Shown here: in pieces, positions 43,175-55,100 of the stretch | Position numbering within the stretch: the stretch's first letter is position 1 | How the letters are laid out: every line of letters starts with the position of its first letter | Origin: JANMJD01 sp963828405 | GTDB taxonomy: Bacteria > Actinomycetota > Acidimicrobiia > Acidimicrobiales > Ilumatobacteraceae | Assembly (NCBI GenBank): GCA_963828405.1 | Contig: CAWHEG010000029.1 | Location: 87,296 to 151,295 of the forward strand | Length of the DNA: 64,000 bases | Direction: 5' to 3' | Program-made: the position numbers and the translations under genes | The notes under the pieces: model-generated | What the model saw: the letters and a program-made list of their open reading frames with translations, nothing else | Told to the model about the DNA's origin: nothing | Databases searched by the model: none

Positions 43175-46100
43175 ATGGCAGTTCTGGACGATCAACGACA
43201 TGCGAGGGCCGCATCACCACGCGAAGCGATGCGCGGTCATGGCCTGTGGCGCATCGGGGTGGTGGGCCTGGTCATCTCGGCGACCCTCGCCGTCGGGGTC
43301 GACGCCGCCGACGCCTACGAGACCGTCGGAACGACGACGGCGTGGACGGGTACGACGGCGAGCCGGACGGCGACCTATCCCTCGGGTCTGACGATCACGG
43401 CCGCGGTGTCGAACCTGCGGGCCGCAGGCATGCTCACCCTCGACCCCGACACGCTGGTGTCCTCGGTGGAGGCGACCAGTGCGATGTTCACTCCCGGGCT
43501 CCCCGTCGCCACCCAGGGCGTTGGGCTCACCGCGTGGCACAACACCACGCTCAACGACTGCGACGGTGAGCCGAATGGGGCGACGGCCGGCGCGGGGACG
43601 GGGGCGGGGAGCCAGCAGTGCCTCAACATGGGCCAGTTGACCCTCACCTTCTCCCAGCCCGTCACCAACCCGACGCTGCACCTCTCCGGGTTCGGGGGTA
43701 CCGCCCCCGGCAGCAACTACGCCGAGAACACCACCCAGCAGCTCAACCTGCTGTCGTCCACCCCCGCCGGCGCCTCCCTCGGCGCCGTCTCCGCCGGGGC
43801 GGTCAACCTCCAGTCGGGGACCTCGATCCGTCCGGTCGACCTGCGGGCGGCGGCGCGGTGCGTCACCATCTCCAGCCCGGCGCTGTCCACCTCGGGATGC
43901 GGGAGCGTGCAGCTGGTCGGGACGTTCACGTCGGTGACCTTCGGTGTGGAGATGAACCAACAGGTCGTCGCCAACGACGGCAGCGGACCGCCGCCGAACT
44001 TCGGCGATCTGATCCGCTTCACGGTGACCGTCCCGGAGGACGCCGGTGACGCCCCGGCGACGTACAACGGCTCCCAGGCCCCCCTCCACGTGATCGGCGA
44101 CCTCAAGCTGGGGTCGAGCGTCGACGAGGACATGGCCACAGTCGCCAACTCGGCGACCGGCGTGGCCTCGGCAAACGCCGACGCCGACGACAACACCCTC
44201 GATGACGAGGAGGGCGTCTCGCTGTTCCCGCCTCTCTCGGCGGCCGCCGTCGGCCAGGCCTACACCGTTCCCGTCGCCCTCAGCGGCGTGTCGAAATCGG
44301 CCCGGGTGTGCGCCTGGATCGACTTCAACCGCAGCGGTGTGTTCGACAACCCCTCCGAACGGGCCTGTCAGACCGTCGCCGCCGGGGCGACGTCCACCAG
44401 CCTCTCGTGGACCATCCCTACCCTGCCGACGGCCGGCCTGACGTTCGTCCGCATCCGCACGGCCTACGACGTCGCCCAGGCCGAATCCCCGACCGGGCTC
44501 GCCGCCTCGGGCGAGGTCGAGGACTACCCGATCACCATCTCGCCGGCGCTGTTCCGTCTGGCCAAGATCACCAACGGCGCCGTCGGCCCGTTCTCGTTCA
44601 CGACCACCAACACCGCGGCGTCCCCGATCGCCCTCACCACGACGACCGCCGGCACGCCGATCACCTCGCCGGCCGCCGACATCATGGCGACCTCCGTCGA
44701 CATCACGGCGACCGAGACGGTCCCGGTCGGATGGACGCTCGTCGGCGCCTCGTGCTCCGACACCCGTGGCGCGGCGACGGGGAACGGCACCGGGACGTTC
44801 GGCACCCTGGCGGGTAGCACCGTCACGGTCCCGGCGGCCAACGTGAGGGTCGGCTCCGACATCACCTGCACCGTGACCAACGAGAAGACCCCGTCGATCT
44901 CGATCGCTAAGACGTCCGTCGGCGGCTCGGGCACGTTCAGCTTCGCCACGACCAACACCTCGTCCACGCCGGTGAGCGTGACCACCCCGAGCGCCGGGTC
45001 GACGGCCACATCGAGCCCGTCGACCGTGACCAACCGTGCCAACCCGGTGACGATCACCGAGACGGTCCCGTCCGGGTGGCGGCTCACTGCGGCCTCGTGC
45101 ACCGACCGCAACGGCACGGCCAGCGGCAACGGCACGGCGACCTTCGGGAGCCTGAGCACGGCGACCGTCACCGTGGCCGCGGCGAACCTGCGACCGGGGG
45201 CCGACATCGTCTGTACGGTCACCAACGACCGCCCGGCCACGCTGCGCGTCACCAAACAGGCCATCGGTGGGGGAGGGCCGTTCCCGTTCACCGTCACCGG
45301 TGGCGCCAGCTCGAGCTTCACCGTCAACCCGAACCCGCCCTCGATACCCCAGGTGACCCAGACGATCACCCCGGTGACGGCTGCGGCATCGACGAAGATC
45401 GTCGAGAACGGGGCCGCTTCCGCCGGCTTCACCCTCGTCGACGTGACCTGCGTCGACCAGGGGGGTGCTCCGACCGGCAGCACGATCGGTACACCCAACC
45501 TGGTCAACACGCCGGCCGAGATGGGCAACGTGACCGTCAGCCTGGTGCCTGCCGCCGACGTCAACTGCGTGTTCACCAACATCAAGAACGCCGACATCGC
45601 CCTGATCAAGGTCTCCAGGGGCGGTGATACCACCGTCCCGTTCACCGTGAGCTACGACGACGGGACGAGCTTGGTGACACCGACGATCACCACCACCGGC
45701 GGCGTGGGCACGAGTTCGTTCAGCGTCAGATTCCCGACGCTGGTCACCAGCCGCCTGCTCGACATCGCCGAGACCGTTCCGGCGGGCTACGTGCTCACCG
45801 CCGTGGAGTGCTCGGCGACCAGTGGTTCGATCAGTGTCGTCTCGTCGAACCTCACGGCCGGCACGGCGCGTGCCTCGGTCACGCCGGGCACCACCGGCTC
45901 GTGCAAGTTCACCAACGACAAGCGCCCGACGGTCACGATCCGCAAGCAGACGACCAACGGGACGGGGTCCTTCTCGTTCTCCGGGGGCACCAACGGGCTC
46001 GGACCGTCGTTCAACCTGGATACGACGCCGGCCAATCCGGCGAGCTCGAGTGTCTTCACCCTCACCGCCCCGAACACGGCCACCTCGATCACCGAGACCC

Positions 46101-49100
46101 TCCCGACCGACTGGCAGCTGACGGCGGTGACCTGCGTCGACGGCAGCGGCGCGACCGTCTCCGCGCCGGGCTGGCTCGTCGGGGGCACGCTCACCATCCC
46201 GGGCGCGTCACTCCCGGGTGGGGCCAACCTGACCTGCACCTATGTCAACGATCACCTGCTTCCCCTGATCGACGTGACCAAGACGGCCGGCACGTTGACC
46301 GGGCCCGACGGCGCCGGGAACTTCTCGATCAGCTATGCCATCGCGGTGACCAACTCGGGTCTCGGCTCGGGGACCTACGGCTCGCTCACCGACACCCCGG
46401 CCCCGACCCCCGGACTCGTGTTCACGGGCAGCGCGTGGACCACCGCGGGCGCGGGCGCACCGGCCGGGGGTTCAGCAGCGGGCTCGGGGCCGTTCACGCT
46501 GGCCCCGGCGGCGACGGCGATCGCCCCCGGGGTCACCCACACGTACACCCTCACCCAGACGTTCCGGTACACCGCCGCGGCGACGGCGGCGACGTGCGCC
46601 GGCCCGGGCAGCGGGCTCTACAACTCGGTCGCGCTGCCCGCCGGCGCCGAAACGGACACCGCCAACAACGCCGCCTGCGTGAACGCACCACCCCGTCCGA
46701 CCCCGGCGATCACCACGGCGAAGGCGCTGGCGCCCGGCTCGATCAGCTCGTACGACGCGCTCGCACAGCGGATCGACTACACGATCACGGTGACCAACAC
46801 CGGCAACCTGGACCTCAACCCGGTCGTCGTCACCGACGCCCGGGCCGATACCGGCACGCTCGCCTGCCCGGCCACCCTGCTCGCGGTCGGCGCGTCGATG
46901 GTCTGCACAGCCCAGCACACGATCACCCAGGCCGATCTCGACGCCGGCGCGGTCCGCAACACCGCATCCTCGACGGGCACCGCTGCCGACGGCGCCACGG
47001 TCACCGCGCCATCCTCCGAGGTGGTCGTCCCCGCCGTCCAGCGGCCGGCTCTCTCCGCGGTGAAGTCGACGACGACCACGGGCATCTCGGCGGTCGGCCA
47101 GGTGATCGGCTACTCGATCACCGTCGGCAACCCGGGCAACGTCACGATCAACGACATCGTGGTCACCGACCCGCAGGCCGACAGCGGTTCGATCTCCTGC
47201 GGTGCCGTCGTGCTGGCACCCGGCCAGACGATGACGTGCACGGCGACCCACCTGGTCACCCAGGCGGATCTCGATGTCGGATCGGTGACCAACGTCGCCA
47301 CGGCTGGTGGTCGCTCACCCGCTGGAGCGGCGGTATCGGTGGACTCGGTCGGCGTCGTCGTGCCCGCCGTGCAGACTCCCGCCGTGACCACGAACAAGTC
47401 GAGCCCGACCGTCGACTTCGCCGCGATCGGCGACGTGGTCACCTACGCCATCACCGTGGCGAACACGGGCAACGTCACGCTGACCGGCGTGGCCGCCACG
47501 GATCCCCAGGCCGACGCCGCTCCGGTGTGCTCGCCGACCACGCTCGCCCCCGGGGCGTCGGCGACCTGCCCGGCCCGCCACACGATCACCCAAGCCGATC
47601 TCGACGCCGGATCGGTGACCAACGTCGCCAGCGGTGCGGGCACCTCGCCCGGCGGGACGACCGTCACCGATCCCTCCGACGCGGTGGTCGTACCCGCGCG
47701 GCAGACGCCGGCGGTCACCACGAGCAAGGCGCTCGCCTCCGGTTCGATCACCAGCTTCGGCGCGGTCGGGGAGGTGATCGCCTACGTGATCACGGTGACG
47801 AACACGGGCAACGTCACCCTGACCGGCCCGACGATCGCCGACCCGAAGGCCGACGCGGTCCCCGTCTGCCCGGCCTCGTCGATCCCGCCGGCCACCTCGA
47901 CGACCTGCACGGCCACCCACACCGTGACCCAGGCCGATCTCGATGCCGGCTCGGTGTCGAACACGGCGACGGCCTCGGCGAGCCCACCGAGCGGGCCAGC
48001 GGTCAGCGACCCGTCCGACCCGGTCGTCGTCCCGGCCGTGGTGTCGCCGACCCTGCTCACCGAGAAGTCCAGCCCCAACCCGAGTTATTCGTCGGTCGGC
48101 GACGTGATCTCCTACGCGATCATCGTCACCAACACGGGCAACCAGTCGATCAGCGGCATCGCGGTGAGCGACCCGGTGGCGGACACGGCGCCGACCTGCA
48201 CGGCCACGGCCCTCGCCCCGGGCGCCTCCATGTCGTGCACGGCGTCCCACACCGTGACCCAGGCCGACCTCGACCGGGGGTCGCTGAGCAACGTCGCCAC
48301 CGCATCGGGCCTGACCCCGTCTGGTGCGACGGTCTCCGACCCGTCGGATCCCGCTCTGGTCCCGGCCGTGCAGCAACGCGCCGTCGTCACCACCAAGGCG
48401 CTCGCTTCGACGTCGATCACCGAGTACTCCGCGGTGGGTGACGTGATCAGCTACGTGATCGTCGTGACCAACACGGGCAACGTCACCCTCACCGCCGTGG
48501 CGGTGAGCGACTCGCGCGCCGATTCAACGCCGGCCTGTTCGGTGTCCGTCCTGGCGCCCAACGGCTCGACGACCTGCACGGCGACCCACACCGTCACCCA
48601 GGGCGACCTCGATGCCGGCTCGGTCGACAACGTCGCCCTCGGTGTCGGCACGCCGCCCTTCGGTCCGGCGATCTCCGATCCGTCCGACGCCGTCTCGGTG
48701 CCTGCGGTCGCGGCCCCGGCGCTCACCGCCGTCAAGGCCGTTGCCGCCGGCTCGGTCACCTCCTACGGCCGACCGGGTGAGGTGATCGGCTACCAGATCA
48801 CGGTGGCCAACACCGGCAACGTCACGCTCAACCCGGTCGCCGTGAGCGATCCGGTCGCCGATGCCGGCAGCGTCGTGTGTCCGCAAACCGCCCTCTCGCC
48901 CGGCGCGTCGATGATCTGCACGGCGCGCCACACCACGACCCAGGCCGATGTCGACGGCGGTTCGGTGAGCAACACGGCGACGGCGTCCGGGACCCCGCCG
49001 TCGGGGCCCGCCGTCGCCGTGACGTCGAACCCGGTCGTCGTGCCCGCCGTGCTCACCCCCGGCGTCCGGACGATCAAGACCTCGACCACGCCGTCGTTCG

Positions 49101-52100
49101 CCGCCGTCGGGGCCCAGGTCCTCTACGAGATCTCCGTGACCAACATCGGCAACACGACGCTGACCTCGGTCGGGGTCGCCGACCCCAAGGCCGACGCCGG
49201 TTCGATCTCGTGCTCGGCGGGAACGCTGCTGCCCGGTGAGACGGCGACGTGCACGGCGGTGCATACGGTGACGCAGAGCGATCTCGATCTCGGTTCGGTG
49301 TCGAACACGGCGACGGGTTCGGGGACGCCGCCGAGCGGTCCGTCGGTGAGCGACCCGTCCGATCCGGTGGTGGTCGCCGGTGTGGCGTCGCCGGCGGTGT
49401 CCACGGTCAAGGCGTTGGCCGTCGGTGGGCCGACGAGCTATTCGGCGGTCGGTGAGGTCGTCGAGTACGTGGTGACGGTGACCAACGCCGGCAATGTGAC
49501 CCTCACGGGTGTGTCGGTCTCCGATGCGTTGGCCGATCAGGCGCCGGTGTGCGACGTGGCGACGTTGGCGCCTGGTGCGTCGGCGACGTGCACGGCGGTG
49601 CACACGGTGACCCAGAGCGATCTCGATCTCGGTTCGGTGTCGAACACGGCGACGGGTTCGGGGACGCCGCCGAGCGGTCCGTCGGTGAGCGACCCGTCCG
49701 ATCCGGTGGTGGTCGCCGGTGTGGCGTCGCCGGCGGTGTCCACGGTCAAGGCGTTGGCCGTCGGTGGGCCGACGAGCTATTCGGCGGTCGGTGAGGTCGT
49801 CGAGTACGTGGTGACGGTGACCAACGCCGGCAATGTGACCCTCACGGGTGTGTCGGTCTCCGATGCGTTGGCCGATCAGGCGCCGGTGTGCGACGTGGCG
49901 ACGTTGGCGCCTGGTGCGTCGGCGACGTGCACGGCGGTGCACACGGTGACCCAGGCCGATCTCGATCTCGGTTCGGTGTCGAACACGGCGACGGGTTCGG
50001 GGACGCCGCCGAACGGTCCGTCGGTGAGCGACCCGTCGGACCCGGTGGTGGTCGCGGCAGTCGCCACGCCCGGGATCAGCGCCATGAAGTCCAGCCCGAA
50101 CGTGGCGGTCTCGGCGGTGGGCGACGTCGTCGACTACACGATCACGGTGACCAACACGGGCAACGTCACCCTGACCAGCGTCGCCGTCTCCGACCCGCGG
50201 GCCGACGCCGTCCCGGCCTGCCCGCTCACGGTGCTCGCTCCCGGCGAGTCGACCACCTGTTCGGCGACCCATACCGTGGTCCAGGCCGACCTCGACACCG
50301 GTTCGGTGGTCAACCTGGCCACGGCCCAGGGTCAGCCGCCCAGCGGACCGGTCGTCACCGGACCGTCCAACCAGGTCACGATCCCGGTGATCCAGGCCGC
50401 CGGCGTGGAGACGACCAAGGCGCTCGACCCGGCGTCGATGACCAGCTTCTCCACCGTCGGCGACGTGCTCGGCTACGTCGTGACGGTGACCAACCGGGGC
50501 AACGTGACGTTGACCGATGTGGCCGTCTCCGACCCCCGGGCCGACGTGCCGCCCGTCTGCTCGCCCCGCACGCTTGCCCCCGGGGCATCGGCGACCTGCC
50601 CGGCGATCCACACCGTCAACCAGGCCGATCTCGACCTCGGCCGGGTCTCCAACGTCGCCACCGGCTCGGGCGTGCTCCCGGCCGGGGGGGTGATCAGCGA
50701 CCCATCGGACCCGGTGACGGTGCCCGCCGTCCAGAGCCCGGCACTGGCGCTCGCCAAGGGGTTGGCTCCTGGGTCGATCACCGCCTACAGCGCCGTCGGC
50801 GACGTCATCGACTACGCCATCACCGTCAGCAACACCGGCAACGTGACACTCTCGGGTGTCGCCGTGACCGACGCCCGGGCCGACAGCGGATCGATCTCCT
50901 GCGGTGCGAGCACCCTTGCACCCGGCGCGTCGGCGACGTGCACCGCGATCCACACCGTGACGCAGCCCGATCTCGACGCCGGCTCGGTGACCAACACCGC
51001 CACGGCGACCGGAATCCCACCCGGCGGCTCCGCAGTCGGTGCGACATCGGCGCCGGTCATCGTGCCCGCCTCGGCCTCGCCGTCGTTGATCACCGCGAAG
51101 TCGACGGCGGTCACCTCGGTGACGGCCGTCGGCGAAGTCGTCGGCTACGCCATCACGGTGACCAACACCGGCAACGTCACCCTCGGCGGCGTCTCGGTGG
51201 ACGACCCCCGGGCCGACGTGCCGCCCGTCTGCTCGCCCGCCACCATCGCCCCGGGCGGTGTGGCCACGTGCCCGGCCACCCACACCGTCACCCAGGCCGA
51301 CCTCGACGCCGGCTCGATCGGGAACATCGCCACCGGCTCGGCCACCCCGCCGGGCGGCGGCACCGTCGGCAACCAGTCGGCCGAGGTCACCGTCCCGGTC
51401 GTCCAGACGCCGTCGATCCATCTGGCCAAGGCCCTGGCCCCGCCATCGATCACCAGCTTCTCGGCCGTCGGCGAGGTGATCGACTACGTGATCACCGCGA
51501 CCAACACCGGCAACGTCACCGTTGACGCCCTCACGGTCGTCGACAACCGGGCCGACACGGGCTCGATCGTCTGCGACACCGCCACCCTGGCTCCCGGCGC
51601 CTCGGCCACGTGCACGGCGTCCCACACCGTCACCCAGGGCGACCTCGATGCCGGATCCGTGGTCAACACCGCCTCCTCCAGCGCCACGCCCCCCTCCGGT
51701 CCGCCGGTCGGCGCGACGTCGAACGACGTGACCGTGCCCGCCGTCGCCGATGCCAGGCTCGAGACCGTCAAGTCGACGCCGGCGACGGGATACTCCACCG
51801 TGGGGGCGATCCTCACCTACTCGATCACCGTGGCCAACGTCGGCAACGTGACCATTGCCGGGATTGCGGTCACCGACCCCATGGCCGATCCCGGTTCGAT
51901 CAACTGCGATGCGACCCAGCTCGCCCCCGGCGCGACGGCAACCTGCACGGCGACCCACACCGTCGTCCTCGCCGACCTCGACGGGGGATCGGTGGTCAAC
52001 ACGGCCACGGCGACCGGTACCCCGCCGGCGGGTCCGGCGGTCATCCAGCCATCCAACCCCGTCACCGTGGCGGCCCAGCCGTTACCGTCGCTGCTCACGG

Positions 52101-55100
52101 TGAAGAGCACCTCGACGACGGCGTTCGATGCCGTCGGTGAGGCGCTCGACTACGCGGTCACGGTGCAGAACACGGGCAACGTGACGTTGAGCAACGTCGG
52201 GCTCACCGACCCGGGGGCCGACCCGGGCACGATCGTCTGCGCTCCAACGACGCTCGCCCCGGGGGCCACGATGACCTGCTCGGCGACGCACACCGTCACC
52301 CAGGCCGACCTCGACGCCGGGTTCTTCGCCAACACGGCGACGGGCGCTGGCACATCGCCGAGCGGCCAGACGTTCACCGCCGCCTCCAACGAGGTGCGCG
52401 TTGAGGCGACGAAGATCAGCGGCATCGAAACCCTCAAGACCACCACGACGGCCGACTTCGACCAGGTCGGTGACGTGATCCGCTACCAGATCACCGTCCG
52501 CAACGCCGGGAACGTCACCGTTTCGGCGATCGCCGTCTCCGACGCCAACGCCGACCCCGGCTCGATCAGCTGCGATGCCACCGTGATCGCTCCGGCCGCG
52601 ACGGCCACCTGCGTGGCGAACCACACCGTCACCCAGGCCGACCTCGACGCCGGTGAGGTGGTCAACCTGGCCGGCGGCTCCGGCCTCGAGCCCGGTGACC
52701 TCCCGATCGCCGACGACTCCAACGAGGTCCGCGTCCCGGCCGTGCTGACCCGGACGCTCGAGATCGTGAAGTCCTCCCCGACCGTCGCCTATGGCGCGGT
52801 CGACGACGTCATCGCCTACGTCATCGGGGTGCGCAACACCGGCAACGTGACGCTGTCGGCGATCACGGTCACCGACCCGGGGGCCGACCCAGGCTCCGTC
52901 CTGTGCGATGCCACGACGATCGCCCCGACGGAAGTGGTGAGCTGCGTGGCCACCCACACCGTCACCCAGGCCGATCTCGATGCCGGTTCGTTCGCCAACG
53001 TGGCCGTCGCCGCAGGTCGGCCGCCGATCGGCCCGGAGGTCACCGCCCGCTCCGCCGAGGTGACCGTCCCCGCCATCCAGTCGCCCTCGCTGACGACCGT
53101 GAAGGCACCGGTGACGGCCTCCTACGACGCCGCCGGTCAGGTGATCTCGTACTTGATCACGGTGACCAACTCCGGCAACGTGACGATCGGCGGTCTCGCC
53201 GTTTCCGATCCCAACGCCGACACGGCCCCGACCTGCGATGTCACGGCGCTCGCCCCGGCGGCGACGGCGACCTGCACCGCCGTCCACACCGTCACCCAGG
53301 CCGACATCGACGCCGGCGAGGTGCTCAACACAGCGACTGCTTCGGGCGCGCCGCCGTCGGGGCCGCGGGTCGCCGACGCGTCCGACGAGATCCGGGTGCC
53401 TGCAGTGCAATCGGCGTCGATCGCCATGGCCAAGTCGTCGTCGACGGCCGGTTACGCCACCGTGGGCGACGTGATCCGCTACTCGATCACGGTCACCAAC
53501 ACAGGCAACGTGACGATGAGCAACGTGGCGATCACCGATCCCGCCGCCGATGCGGGGTCGGTCTCCTGCGCGCCGACGACGTTGGTCCCCGGCGAGACCT
53601 CGTCGTGTTCGGCGACGCACACGGTGACGCAGGCCGACCTCGACCTCGGCACCGTGGTCAACACGGCGACGTCGAGCGCCGACAACCCCACCGGCACTCC
53701 CGCCGTGGCGATGTCGAACACGGTGACCGTCGCCGCGGTCCAGTCCCCGGGCCTGCTCGTCGGCAAGGTGCTCGCCGCCGGGTCCCAGCCCCAGGTAGCG
53801 ACCCTCGGCGAAGTGATCTCGTACCTCCTCACCGTGCGCAACACGGGCAACGTGACCCTCAACTCGGTGACGGCATCCGATCCCGGCGCGGATGCCATCC
53901 CCGTGTGCGACGCCGACACGCTCGCCCCCGCGGCGACCGCCACCTGCACCGCCGCCCACACCGTGACCCAGGCCGACCTCGACGCCGGCGTCGTGCACAA
54001 CACCGCCTCGGGCGCCGGCGTCCCCCCGAGCGGTGCGCCGATCACCTCGTCGTCGCCGACGATCTCCGTTCCTGTCCTGCAGTCACCGTCGATCACCACG
54101 ACGAAGGCGCTGGCGGCCGGCTCGATCACCGGCTACTCGCTGCCCGGCGAGGTGATCGACTACGTGATCACGGTCGCCAACACCGGCAACGTCACGTTGA
54201 GCGGGGTCTCCGCATCCGATCCGTTGGCCGACGCCGCCCCGTCGTGCGCGACCGCCGTGCTCGCCCCGGGGGAGTCGACCACCTGCCTGGCCAGCCACAC
54301 GGTGACCCAGGCCGACATCGATCGCGGATCGGTGGTCAACATCGCCACCGCCGGAGCCGTCCCTCCGGTCGGCGCGCCGGTCAACGCCGACTCCAACCCA
54401 GTAGCCGTTGCGGCGACGCGGAGCCCGGCGATCCTCACCACCAAGGTCTCCGACACGCCGGACTTCGATGCCGTCGGCGACGTGATCGGCTACACGGTGA
54501 CCGTCGCCAACACGGGCAACGTCACGGTGACCGGTGTCGCCGTGAGCGACGCCAATGCCGACGCGACCCCCGTCTGCTCGCCCACGGTGCTCGCTCCCGG
54601 CGAGGTGGCCACGTGCCCGGCGACGCACACCGTGACCCTGGCCGATCTCGACCGCGGTGCGGTCCTCAACGTCGCCGACGGTTCCGCGGCGGATCCGTCG
54701 GGTGATCCCGTGACCGACGCGTCCGACGAGGTCGCCGTCCCGGCGGTCGTTCTCGCCTCGCTGCTCACCTCGAAGTCGTCGCCGACTGCGACCTACCAGG
54801 CCGTCGGTGACGTCATCGACTACGCGATCACCGTGGCCAACACGGGCAACGTGACCGTCGGCGGTGTGACGGTCACCGATCCGATCGCCGATCCGGGTTC
54901 GATCGTCTGCACCCCGGTCGATCTGGCGCCGGGAGCCACCGCCGCCTGCTCGGCGACCCATACCGTGACGCAGGCCGATCTCGATGCGGGACGCGTGGTG
55001 AACACCGCCACGGGCGCCGGCCTCGCCGCCGACGGTTCGCCCGTCAGCGATCCGTCCAACGAGATGATCGTCGGGGCCACCAAGTTGAGCGGGATCGAGG

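Noticed and set aside
48524..51958. 1144-aa minus-strand open frame within the giant gene
   Set aside because: It is a His/Arg/Gly-rich antisense reading of the beta repeats, and it repeats only because the plus strand repeats.
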